A stretch of 7,760 nt of DNA from an uncultured Arthrobacter sp. (GTDB lineage: Bacteria > Actinomycetota > Actinomycetes > Actinomycetales > Micrococcaceae), in NCBI GenBank assembly GCA_937873245.1, contig CALMVY010000173.1:1-7760 (forward strand). Reading direction: 5' to 3'. The first letter of the stretch is position 1. Each line of letters opens with the position of its first letter. The notes under the pieces are model-generated. The model did not search any database, had not been told where the DNA came from, and saw only the letters and a list, made by a program, of their open reading frames with translations. Of the stretch, positions 1 through 7,318 are shown piece after piece. Made by a program: the position numbers and the translations under genes.

Positions 1-1
1 C

Positions 2-508
2 ACGGGGGCGGGCGATGCCGCGGCCACGCCGACCGGGGGATCCGGTGCCGGCCCGGCCACTGAACGCGTGCGCCGTGAAGTCCTTCCGCCCGTAAGCGCG
101 ACTCCTACCGGTCTGCCCGTGCCCTCGCCGCCGGCTCCCCTCGTCAGCCTGCCCTTGCCGGCGGCGGCATCGGCCCAAGGCAAAATCGTGGACGGGTTTC
201 CCGCGGACGCCCTTCGGTTTCCGGAGGGAACAGTCGTTGTCTCGACGTCGGTCTCCCCGGCGGAGGGAACACTGCAGGTGGCCGCCGACGCGATCGCCGG
301 CCTGAGCCAGGACTCGGTGGCGGGGCACTTCCAGCAGGTCCTGGGCGGACTGGGGTTCTGGTCTGAACCCGTGCCTGCCGCGCCCGGAGAACGGGCGCTG
401 CGGTTCAGCCGGGGCGCTGATTCGGTAACCCTCACGGCCTCCACCACGGGGACAGGCGGCACACGGTTCATGCTCCTGGGAAACCTGCACGCGGCGGCAG
501 GGGAGTAG
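2..508 (+). CDS. Probable exported protein of unknown function, 3' part only
   Basis: The frame is open to the left window edge, so the true start and any signal peptide lie outside; 168 codons are visible. A GTG at 68 could be read as a start, but the reading frame and low-complexity composition continue upstream of it. Visible residues 1-60 are a Thr/Gly/Ala then Pro/Ala-rich linker with no predicted fold. Residues 60-168 form a compact alpha/beta-looking domain beginning GKIVDGFP, with the segments GTLQVAADAI, HFQQVLGGLGFW and ADSVTLTAST. That pattern (a strand, a helix ending in GLGFW, then strands) resembles small secreted actinobacterial domains found behind Pro-rich linkers, but I do not recognise a named family. 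The stop codon lies 4 bases before the transporter start, so the two are probably co-transcribed and perhaps translationally coupled. Coding is well supported; function is unknown. Confidence 0.75.
   Translation, partial: TGAGDAAATPTGGSGAGPATERVRREVLPPVSATPTGLPVPSPPAPLVSLPLPAAASAQGKIVDGFPADALRFPEGTVVVSTSVSPAEGTLQVAADAIAGLSQDSVAGHFQQVLGGLGFWSEPVPAAPGERALRFSRGADSVTLTASTTGTGGTRFMLLGNLHAAAGE
500..505 (+). promoter_or_regulatory. Ribosome binding site of the MFS gene
   Basis: GGGGAG lies 7 bases before the ATG at 513 and overlaps the last codons of the upstream gene. It supports this ATG as the start and suggests translational coupling between the two genes. Confidence 0.6.
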
Positions 509-512
509 CGCC

Positions 513-1820
513 ATGTATATCTCCATATCGGACCGCAACGGCGGCAAGAACGACCACCAACCCTTGGATTCGGGCGCCGTCGGGCCCGTGAAAAGGCCTT
601 TCCGCCTCTCCCCGGTCATTATCTGGCTGGGCGTAGTGAGCATGCTCACGGATGTTTCGTCCGAATCCGTGGCCGCCATCCTGCCCCTGTACATCACCGG
701 GTTCCTCGGCCTGTCCGCCATTGCGTTTGGGATTCTCGATGGAATCAACCAGGGCGCGAGCGCCATTGTGCGGATCGCCGCGGGTTATGCCTCCGACCGG
801 ATCGGCCGCCCCAAAGGCGTCGCCGTCGCGGGCTACGGCCTCTCCATGGTGGCCCGGATCGGCCTGCTGTTCGCCGGCGGGTTCTGGGCCCTGACCGCAG
901 TCGTGACGGCCGACCGGATCGGCAAGGGCATCCGCACGGCCCCGCGCGATGCCTTGATCTCCGTATCCGCCCAGCAGGAATATCTGGCGCGGCATTTCGG
1001 CGTGCACCGGATGCTGGATAACATCGGCGCGGCCGTTGGTCCGCTGCTGGCCTTTCTTATCCTCATGCTGATCCCCAACGGGTATGGGACCGTGTTTGTG
1101 GTCTCCTTGGCCTTCGCCGTCCTCGGCGTGGCAGTGCTGACCCTCCTGGTGCCGAACCTGAGAACCCGTCGGGCCGGCCGGGCGGGGCGGGGCAGGGACG
1201 AGCCGGACGGCAAACCGAGGCCGGCGCGGGGGGTCCGCTGGCGTCTGCTGCGTGAGCCGGGCCTTGGCCGGCTCCTGATCGCCGCCGGGATCCTGGGCCT
1301 GCTGACCGTGGGGGACGGCTTCATCTATCTGGTGCTGCAGGACAGGGACTCCTTCGCCGTGCAGTGGTTTCCGCTGCTCTACGTGGGCACGAACGTAGTG
1401 TTCCTGCTCCTTGCCATTCCGCTCGGCCGTCTCGCGGACCGCTGGGGCAAGGCGCGGGTCTTTATTATCGGGCACGTCGCGCTCCTTGCCTGCTACCTGC
1501 TGGCCGCGGCACCGGTAGGGGGATTGGGCCCCACCGTGGCCTGCCTCATTCTGCTCGGGGCCTTCTACGCCGCGACGGACGGGGTGCTGGCGGCGCTGGC
1601 GAGCCAACTGACGCCGCCGGACAAACTTGCCACCGGGCTTGGCGCCGCCCAGACAGTCGTGGCACTCAGCCGGATGACCGCCTCCGTGGGCTTTGGTGTC
1701 CTGTGGTTCGCGCTCGGTCCCGCCGTTGCGATGGTGGTGGTGGGGACTTGCTTAGCCGCCGGCGTCGTGGCGTCCTGGTTCATCCTGCGCGGCGGCATGC
1801 TGCAGAGGCCGGCAACTTGA
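513..1820 (+). CDS. MFS transporter, substrate unknown
   Basis: The 435-residue product is a major facilitator superfamily membrane transporter of typical length. After a hydrophilic N-terminus (1-32) it shows two bundles of hydrophobic segments separated by a strongly basic cytoplasmic loop (about 215-247). A motif A-like loop, GYASDRIGRPKG (91-102), follows the second helix and is echoed by GRLADRWGKAR (305-315) in the second half. The segment DRIGKGIRTAPRDALI (134-149), followed by FGVHRMLDNIGAAVGP, is the signature of a widespread, poorly characterised MFS branch that I associate with MJ1317-like proteins. DVSSESVAAILPLY near residue 47 also fits that branch. The substrate is not predictable; drug or metabolite efflux is only a guess from the superfamily. 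The start is chosen by a good Shine-Dalgarno site. The gene sits between an exported protein and a propeller protein in an apparent operon. Confidence 0.93.
   Translation: MYISISDRNGGKNDHQPLDSGAVGPVKRPFRLSPVIIWLGVVSMLTDVSSESVAAILPLYITGFLGLSAIAFGILDGINQGASAIVRIAAGYASDRIGRPKGVAVAGYGLSMVARIGLLFAGGFWALTAVVTADRIGKGIRTAPRDALISVSAQQEYLARHFGVHRMLDNIGAAVGPLLAFLILMLIPNGYGTVFVVSLAFAVLGVAVLTLLVPNLRTRRAGRAGRGRDEPDGKPRPARGVRWRLLREPGLGRLLIAAGILGLLTVGDGFIYLVLQDRDSFAVQWFPLLYVGTNVVFLLLAIPLGRLADRWGKARVFIIGHVALLACYLLAAAPVGGLGPTVACLILLGAFYAATDGVLAALASQLTPPDKLATGLGAAQTVVALSRMTASVGFGVLWFALGPAVAMVVVGTCLAAGVVASWFILRGGMLQRPAT
1804..1808 (+). promoter_or_regulatory. Ribosome binding site deciding a TTG start
   Basis: AGAGG lies 8 bases before the TTG at 1817, inside the end of the MFS gene. 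No ATG or GTG in this frame is better placed: the next candidate, GTG at 1859, falls inside the membrane helix. This site is therefore the main reason for choosing the TTG start. Confidence 0.55.
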
Positions 1821-2845
1821 GCCCCGCCGGAAGCAGGGCGCGCTGGGGGATTCTGCTGGTGATCACGGCGCTGGTCATCGCCGCCGCCGGAGCCTACGCC
1901 GCTACTGCGTTCGGGCGCTTCCAGGAGAGCAGGACGGCGGTATCGACGGCACGGGTGGCATCCGGCGCCGCCGTGCTGACGAAGGGCTCAGTCCTCTTCC
2001 GCAACACCGCGCCCGGCCAGGGGTACGGAACAATCGGCACCGTCCCGCTGTCCGATCCCGCCGGCGAGCGGTCATTGGCGGCGGTGGCCTGCGACCGGGT
2101 GTATGGGACGCTGGAGAACGTCGTCTGCCTGAAGACCAACCGCGGCCTGGTCACCAACTTCGAGGCCGTCCTGCTGAACCCGGAATGGCAGCAGACCAGA
2201 AGCTGGGCCCTGCCGGGCATTCCCAGCCGCACACGCATGAGCCCGGACGGCTCCCTGGTATCCACCACGGTGTTTGTGTCCGGGCATGCATACGGAACTG
2301 CGGGCTTCTCGACCGAGACAACCATCACGGCGCCGCAGGGCGGCGGCGGAACCGGGAACCTGGAGGACTTCGCGCTGATGGTCAACGGCAGCCGCGTCAC
2401 CGCCGCGGACCGCAACATCTGGGGCGTCACCTTTGCGCCAGGCGACAGCGACACGTTTTACGCAACGGCGGCGTCATCGGGCCGCATCTGGCTGGTCAAG
2501 GGGAGCATTTCGGCGCGCACCCTCACGGCGATCGACGACGGCGTGGAGTGCCCGTCGCTTTCTCCCGACGGCACCCGGATCGCCTACAAGAAGAACACCG
2601 GGGCAACCCTGGCCCCGCACTGGCGTGTCGCGATCCTGGACCTGGCCACCGGGAAAGAAACCGTACTGTCCGAACCACGCAGCGTGGACGACCAGATCGA
2701 ATGGCTGGACAACCAGACCCTGCTCTACGGACTCGCCCGCGACGGCGCTCCGGGCGACAGCGATATCTGGCGGATCAACGCGGATCCGGCTGCCCGCTCC
2801 TCCATCTACATCGAGCACGCCTGGTCCCCGTCAGTAGTGCGCTGA
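1817..2845 (+). CDS. Membrane-anchored TolB/PD40-like beta-propeller protein
   Basis: The frame is open much further upstream, but that part is a shadow of the MFS gene. I start at TTG 1817, which overlaps the MFS stop (TTGA) and has an AGAGG site, giving 342 residues. Residues 1-9 are short and basic, and 10-31 are one hydrophobic helix with no clear cleavage site or lipobox, so the protein is probably anchored with its bulk outside the cell. The rest is beta-rich with PD40-type propeller signatures: MSPDGSLVS (about 141-149), LSPDGTRIAYKK (about 248-259) followed by VAILDLATGKE, then LYGLARDG and SDIWRINAD. A final HAWSP could close the last blade. TolB-like propellers commonly bind proteins or ligands; no enzymatic residues are evident. 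Gene order suggests work with the adjacent transporter or exported protein, but this is inference. GTG at 1859 is a less likely start. Confidence 0.82.
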   Translation: MSPAGSRARWGILLVITALVIAAAGAYAATAFGRFQESRTAVSTARVASGAAVLTKGSVLFRNTAPGQGYGTIGTVPLSDPAGERSLAAVACDRVYGTLENVVCLKTNRGLVTNFEAVLLNPEWQQTRSWALPGIPSRTRMSPDGSLVSTTVFVSGHAYGTAGFSTETTITAPQGGGGTGNLEDFALMVNGSRVTAADRNIWGVTFAPGDSDTFYATAASSGRIWLVKGSISARTLTAIDDGVECPSLSPDGTRIAYKKNTGATLAPHWRVAILDLATGKETVLSEPRSVDDQIEWLDNQTLLYGLARDGAPGDSDIWRINADPAARSSIYIEHAWSPSVVR

Positions 2846-2881
2846 CCGGAACTCCGCCGCACCCCCTCACCACCCGTCGAG

Positions 2882-2929
2882 TGCTCCATAACTGCCGTTA
2901 TCAGGCCCCATAAGGGCAGGTGTGGAGCA
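2882..2929. terminator. Imperfect inverted repeat, possible bidirectional terminator
   Basis: The arms at 2882-2901 and 2910-2929 pair over 20 positions, with 17 Watson-Crick pairs, one G-T and two mismatches, around an 8-base loop (2902-2909). It lies 36 bases after the + strand operon's stop and 12 bases beyond the stop of the convergent - strand gene. That is where a shared terminator is expected. There is no T tract on either side, so Rho-independent action is uncertain. The outer arm (TGCTCCA) and inner arm (CTGCC) are exact, and it could instead be a copy of a dispersed intergenic palindrome. The remaining bases between the two genes (2846-2881 and 2930-2941) hold nothing I can identify. 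Confidence 0.5.
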
Positions 2930-2941
2930 GTCGATGGGAGG

Positions 2942-5900
2942 TCAAGGGGTTGCGGGGGCGAAGACGACGTCGACGAAGTAGTTGGTGGCGTTCCAGGAGT
3001 TCGCCGGCATGGAACCCCCGGCCCCGTACTGGTACCGGCCGTTGTTCGGGCCCGACGCCGACAGGACGCCGTTGATCCAGGGTTCCGCGAAGAACGCCGG
3101 AGTGTAGGCATAATTGCCGTTGGGCGCCAGGTACGACACCACGTAGCTCTGGCCCGGTTCGAGCGTGACGGGAGTCGGGAACGAGGCTGTTTGCCACCCT
3201 GCCGCTGTCTCGTCCGTGAAGGTCACTTCGGCCAGTCGTTCCCCGGCGGCATTCCACAGCGAGCCGACGTGCGTTCCGGTGTTGCCCGCGCCCTTGTAGA
3301 ACCGCACGCCCGTGGCACTGCCCGCAGTCGACACCCCGAAAGCGGTGCCGAGCTCAATGGACGACGTGTCCCCGGACGCGGCGGGCACCGCCGGCAGTAA
3401 GGGCCCGAACAGCGACTGCCCGGGACCGCCGGGGTCGGATGTCGTGAACTGCCAGTTGAGCGGCGCCAGCGCGGCGCCCTGGGCGGAGACGACACTAAGG
3501 ACGCTGGCGGAGACCACGGTGGCCGTGGGCAGCGGCCCTGCCGGTGAGAACGTGATGGTCCGGGCGTCCGCCGAGAGGGCCGAAGTGCCCGCGACGGCGG
3601 CCCCGTTGGCTGACAGGTCAAACGTGTAGCCGGCCTGGATGGGCGCCGAGAACGTCACCGCCGGTTTCGATGTCACCGGGAAGCCGAGGGCATCTGCCGC
3701 AGGCACCTGGGCTGTCACGCTAAGCGGCGGCACCAACGCGACGAAGGCGACGTCCACGAGGTAACTCGCGCCCGAGGAGGATGACGGGAAGTCGCCGCTG
3801 TAGGTGTAGGCACCGGATGCCGCGCGCAGCGGTCCGCTGGTGAATCCGGAACCGATACCGCCCGGTGTCGCCGAATAGACGCCGGTGGGTGTGCGGTACG
3901 CGGCCACGTATTCGGTGTTCGCTGCGATGTCCACAGGCTCGCTGAACGAGGCTGTCTGCCACCCTGAGGAGGATTCACCGGTGAACGTGACCGTCGCCAA
4001 TTGTTGGCCGTCAGCGGTGTACAGGGCCCCGGTGTGGGTCCCGGTATTGCCCGCCGACTTGTAGTAGCGGATGCCCGTGACCTGGCCGGGGGAACTGCTG
4101 GCGAAGCGCACGCCGAGGGTCAGGGGCACCCCGTCATTGAATTCCGGGCCGCCGGGCGTCACGGAATCCTGGTACAGCGAACACGGGCACACGCCGGCGG
4201 GCCGCGGAGCCGGAACAGTCGTGAACGTCCATGTGCCGCCACCGCCGAGCTGCTGCCCCGTCGCCGAGGTGGCGGCCAGCGTAGCCGTGTAGTTGGTGGC
4301 CGCCGCCAGCGGGGACGACGGCGTGAAGGTGACCCTGCCCGTCGGCTCATCATAGGCGGCCGTGCCCGGCACCTCGGCGGAGCCCGGACCGGTCAGGACC
4401 AGCGCCACATCCGACGCAGGCTTGGACAAGGTGGCGGACACCGCGGCATCGAGTGCAACACTCGAGGACCCGGGAAGGGGTGCCTGCGCGCCGGCCAGGA
4501 ATGGCGTATCCGGGTACTGGACCACCACGTCCACCAGGTAGCTGGCGGCGGACCGGGCACCCGGGAAATCGTTCGTGTAGGAGTAGGCGCCGGCGTCGTA
4601 CGCCGTTCTCAGGTTCCCGACGCTCAGCCCGGAGCCGAAGCCGTTCACCGTCGCAGAGTAGGACCCGGTGGTGCTCTTGTAGGCGACGATGTATTCGGTG
4701 TTCGCGGCCATGGCAACGGGTTGGTTGAAGTTGGCCGTTTGCCAGCCGGATGAGCTCTCATTGGCGAAGGTGACGGTGGCGAGCTGTTCGCCAGCCGCGG
4801 TGAACAGGGTACCGGTGTGCGTGCCCGTGTTGCCAGCCGACTTGTAGAAGCGGACGCCGGTGACGGTCCCTGCCGCAGCGCTTGAGAAGCGGACTCCCAG
4901 TGTCAGCGGCACCCCATCCCGGACCTCCTGGATTCCCGGGACGACCGAGTCGTCATAGAGGCTGCAGGGGCACGTGCCTGGCACCGGCGGAGACGCCGCG
5001 GTGGTGAACTGCCATGAGGCGCCGCTGGCCAACGGGCTGCCGCCCGCGGCCGTGGCGCTGAGCGCTGCCGTGTACACCGTGCCAAGTTCCAGGCCTGCCG
5101 CCGGGGTGAAGGTGACTTTCCGGGTGGCGGGGTCGTAGCTGGTGGTGCCCGCGACAGCTGTGCCGTCCTTCGTCAGCCTCAACTGCACGCTGTCCGCCGC
5201 GACGGCCTTGGACAGTACTGCCCCGACTGTTGTGGCCTGCGGGACGCTCGATGAACCGTCCAGCGGCCAGTGTCCGGACGCTGTCAGGTCGGACGTGTCG
5301 ACGGTGTCGAACAGGGCATCCACGAAGTAGTTGCCGTTGTTGAAGCTGGAGACGGGGTAGCCGGGCTCACTGCCGTAGACGCCGGCAGGTTCGGCGCCGA
5401 AGCCGCCGGCCACTGTCAGCGGGGCGTCCGGGAAACCGGCATACACCCACTGGTTTTCCTTGGCCGAATAGCGGCCGTTGGGCGCCCAGTAGGACACGGT
5501 GTACTTCTGGCCCGGGGTCACGGCAACCGGCTGGCTGAACAGCGCTTCCTGCCAGCCGGAAGCAGTCTCCGACGTAAATGTTGTGGTGGCCAGGCGCTCG
5601 CCGGCAGGGCCCCACAGCGAACCGGTGTGGGTCCCGGTGTTGGCTTCACTCTTGAAGAAGCGGACGCCTGTGATAAAGCCGTCGGTGCTGGGGGTGAATC
5701 TCATCCCCAGTTCATAGGACCCCCCGTCCCCGGTGTCCTTGATGGCAGGGACGGTTTGGCCGAACACACTGTACGGGCCGTCCAGGACCAGGTTTTGGGT
5801 CGTCGTCGGTCCGATGTTTGCGCTGTCGTCGACGGCGCGCACCTTGACGGCCGCCGTCGCCAGGCCCTTTTGGATGTAGCTGTAGCTCCAGTTCTGTTTG

Positions 5901-7234
5901 CCCTGGGCCGGATGCCAGCTGGTGCCGCCGTCGGTGGAAACCTCCACGCCGGCCACGACGCCGCCGCCGGTGTCGGCGGCGGTGCCGCTGACGGTGACGG
6001 AGCTACCCTGCGAAACTGTGGCGCCGCCGGAGGGGGCGGTGACGGCCACGGTTGGCCCGGTCGTATCCGTGCTGGGGGTGGCTGCGGCCAGCTCCGGATC
6101 CCGGGTCGTGGGCTGGGCACCCATGTCCGCCAGCAGGTTGACCTGGGCCTGCTGCATCCGCGGATCGGCCGGTGCGCCGTCGCCGTCGTGCTGCTGGTCC
6201 AGGCCCCACGTCCACTGCACGCTGCCGGCCCCAAACACCAGGGCGCCGCTGGCTGCTTTGTAAAGGGTGACGCTGTGGGTGGTGGTGCCGGGCAGGACGG
6301 TATTGCCGAAGTCCTGTAGATACTGGGGTGAGGGACCGGTGGTGGTGGACAGCCTGATGAGGCCGGCGGGCCGGAAGCCGTTGTCGAGGTCTTCGTCGGA
6401 CTCATAGCCCACCGTATGCGGCGCAAGCTCGGCGGAGGCACCGGGCGCGAGGGATGTCAGGGAGGTGTTGCGCCAGAGCCTGGTTTTCCCTTCCTCGGCG
6501 CTGACAGTTACAGGCAGATCCGTGTAGTTGGACATGTATATGGTTCCCGTCAGCGCGTTTTCAGGCAGGCCTGCGCCGTTGGCCTGCGAGGCGTAGCGCG
6601 GATCCCGCCACGTGCCCGTCCACTGCGTGCTGGGATCGATCTTGCCGTTGGACCACGTTTCCTTGTAGGACGTGATGGTGCGTCCGGCGGCACCGTCGAC
6701 CGGGGAGGGCTCATACCGTGACTTCCAGTAGCCCTCGTTGCCGGACAGGAACTGCAGATTGACTCCGGCGTCCCTCGCCGCCTCCATGCTGGCCCGCTGC
6801 GGGGCGGACCAGTATTCGTCATGGCCCACGGAGAGGAAAACCTTGTGGTTCAGCAGCTGCCCGCCGTTGCGGTCGGTGTCCAGGCCGCTGATATAGCTGA
6901 CGTCATATCCGTTCTTCTCCAGGAACCGCACCATGGGGTACTCATTGCTGAAGTAGAAATCCCGGCCCGCGCTGTCGCCCCGCGTGACCACCGGGCGGTT
7001 GTAGCTGATCTTGTAGGCCCGGCCGTTGGCCGCCCCCTGGTAAAAATCGGAGCCTCCGTAGGTGTTGTAGGCCTGCCACGTGGGATCCGAGGTCTGGAAG
7101 AGGACATCGGAGCGGCTGCCATCGGAGCGCACGATGAAGGTGATGTGGCTCTGGCTGCCGTTGTCCGCCCGTGTCAGCAGGGCCACGTAGACGCCGGAAA
7201 CTGCCGTAGGCGGGACCTGCCAGGTCGCGGACAC
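2942..7234 (-). CDS. DMFase beta-like / Ig / four-DUF4082 surface protein, 5'-truncated
   Basis: The readable product from GTG 7234 has 1430 residues. Residues 1-372 match the C-terminal region of the N,N-dimethylformamidase beta-subunit-like family: PTWQAYNTYGGSDFY (51-65), EYPMVRFLEKNGYDVSY, SVGHDEYWS (135-143) and FLSGNEGYWKSRYE (162-175). Residues 391-487 are an Ig-like domain (VTAPSGGATV, DGGTSW, VRAVDDSANIG). Then come DUF4082 copies at about 489-642, 754-906, 1015-1165 and 1273-1426, separated by SbsA-type Ig-like domains at about 653-746, 912-1006 and 1170-1266. Such architectures are normally secreted, yet no signal peptide is present. Homologous-looking sequence continues upstream of the GTG in the same frame (QCLSDVTTELYDCGTW) to about 7300, then is lost; a stop follows at 7316-7318. 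The signal peptide and roughly the first hundred residues or more of the family are missing. Hydrolysis of an amide or of sugar-linked groups is possible, but the substrate is unknown. I cannot tell whether the gene is dead in vivo or cut by assembly. Confidence 0.9.
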   Translation of the reverse strand: MSATWQVPPTAVSGVYVALLTRADNGSQSHITFIVRSDGSRSDVLFQTSDPTWQAYNTYGGSDFYQGAANGRAYKISYNRPVVTRGDSAGRDFYFSNEYPMVRFLEKNGYDVSYISGLDTDRNGGQLLNHKVFLSVGHDEYWSAPQRASMEAARDAGVNLQFLSGNEGYWKSRYEPSPVDGAAGRTITSYKETWSNGKIDPSTQWTGTWRDPRYASQANGAGLPENALTGTIYMSNYTDLPVTVSAEEGKTRLWRNTSLTSLAPGASAELAPHTVGYESDEDLDNGFRPAGLIRLSTTTGPSPQYLQDFGNTVLPGTTTHSVTLYKAASGALVFGAGSVQWTWGLDQQHDGDGAPADPRMQQAQVNLLADMGAQPTTRDPELAAATPSTDTTGPTVAVTAPSGGATVSQGSSVTVSGTAADTGGGVVAGVEVSTDGGTSWHPAQGKQNWSYSYIQKGLATAAVKVRAVDDSANIGPTTTQNLVLDGPYSVFGQTVPAIKDTGDGGSYELGMRFTPSTDGFITGVRFFKSEANTGTHTGSLWGPAGERLATTTFTSETASGWQEALFSQPVAVTPGQKYTVSYWAPNGRYSAKENQWVYAGFPDAPLTVAGGFGAEPAGVYGSEPGYPVSSFNNGNYFVDALFDTVDTSDLTASGHWPLDGSSSVPQATTVGAVLSKAVAADSVQLRLTKDGTAVAGTTSYDPATRKVTFTPAAGLELGTVYTAALSATAAGGSPLASGASWQFTTAASPPVPGTCPCSLYDDSVVPGIQEVRDGVPLTLGVRFSSAAAGTVTGVRFYKSAGNTGTHTGTLFTAAGEQLATVTFANESSSGWQTANFNQPVAMAANTEYIVAYKSTTGSYSATVNGFGSGLSVGNLRTAYDAGAYSYTNDFPGARSAASYLVDVVVQYPDTPFLAGAQAPLPGSSSVALDAAVSATLSKPASDVALVLTGPGSAEVPGTAAYDEPTGRVTFTPSSPLAAATNYTATLAATSATGQQLGGGGTWTFTTVPAPRPAGVCPCSLYQDSVTPGGPEFNDGVPLTLGVRFASSSPGQVTGIRYYKSAGNTGTHTGALYTADGQQLATVTFTGESSSGWQTASFSEPVDIAANTEYVAAYRTPTGVYSATPGGIGSGFTSGPLRAASGAYTYSGDFPSSSSGASYLVDVAFVALVPPLSVTAQVPAADALGFPVTSKPAVTFSAPIQAGYTFDLSANGAAVAGTSALSADARTITFSPAGPLPTATVVSASVLSVVSAQGAALAPLNWQFTTSDPGGPGQSLFGPLLPAVPAASGDTSSIELGTAFGVSTAGSATGVRFYKGAGNTGTHVGSLWNAAGERLAEVTFTDETAAGWQTASFPTPVTLEPGQSYVVSYLAPNGNYAYTPAFFAEPWINGVLSASGPNNGRYQYGAGGSMPANSWNATNYFVDVVFAPATP
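2957..5770 (-). repeat. Four tandem DUF4082 modules with Ig-like spacers
   Basis: The domain copies lie at about 5309-5770, 4517-4975, 3740-4192 and 2957-3418, in protein order 1 to 4. All share GVRFYKxxxNTGTHxG-like cores, a G(S)GWQ motif and a (N/S)YxVD ending. Copies 2 and 3 are the closest pair: both begin with CPCSLY and share DGVPLTLGVRF, SAGNTGTHTG, ESSSGWQT, AANTEY and SYLVD. Copies 1 and 4 instead begin with FG..(L)P, have SYxAPNGxY and end NYFVD. The Ig-like spacers at about 4997-5278, 4217-4501 and 3437-3727 share a TFTP-type strand and the ending W.FTT. This is protein-level repetition; DNA identity is conspicuous only in the core motif. Confidence 0.85.
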
Positions 7235-7289
7235 CGCCCACGTTCCGCAATCGTAGAGTTCCGTGGTGACGTCGGAGAGGCACTGCGGC

Positions 7290-7318
7290 TGGGTCTGCCG
7301 GAATATTACGCATTCTCA
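7290..7318. other. Breakpoint between two divergent, decapitated genes
   Basis: On the - strand, family-like sequence of the DUF4082 protein runs up to about 7283-7300 (QTQPQCLSDV read from the edge inwards) and ends in a TGA at 7316-7318. On the + strand, membrane-protein coding begins at about 7298 (PEYYAFSDAAIL) with no start codon or ribosome site. Base composition drops on the right side of this point. I see no direct repeat, inverted repeat or transposon end here. The precise junction cannot be placed better than about 20 bases without alignments. Confidence 0.65.

Noticed and set aside
468..1607. Long - strand open frame opposite the MFS gene
   Set aside because: Its product is rich in Gln, His, Arg, Gly and Pro with no hydrophobic core or motif, as expected for the antisense of a GC-rich gene. 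The + strand frame has a clear MFS pattern.
1364..1816. Upstream extension of the propeller gene from ATG/GTG-type starts near 1364
   Set aside because: It overlaps the MFS gene out of frame and encodes Arg/Gly/Pro-rich sequence. Signal-anchor-like sequence begins only after TTG 1817.
4001..4753. + strand open frame opposite DUF4082 copies
   Set aside because: Low-complexity Gly/Arg/Val-rich product, no ribosome site, and lies opposite well-conserved domain motifs on the - strand.
5270..6319. + strand open frame of about 350 codons opposite the Ig/DUF4082 region
   Set aside because: Gly/Ala/Arg-rich shadow. The opposite strand holds the recognisable domain sequence with matching motifs.
7145..7297. 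GTG at 7145 as a start for the right-hand membrane protein
   Set aside because: The 51 codons before the breakpoint are antisense to the DMFase-like domain and rich in Arg, Gly and Pro. They provide neither a signal nor a helix.
7235..7318. Transposon end or attachment site at the breakpoint
   Set aside because: I looked for terminal inverted repeats, target duplications or tRNA-like sequence and saw none. The data show only an abrupt join.
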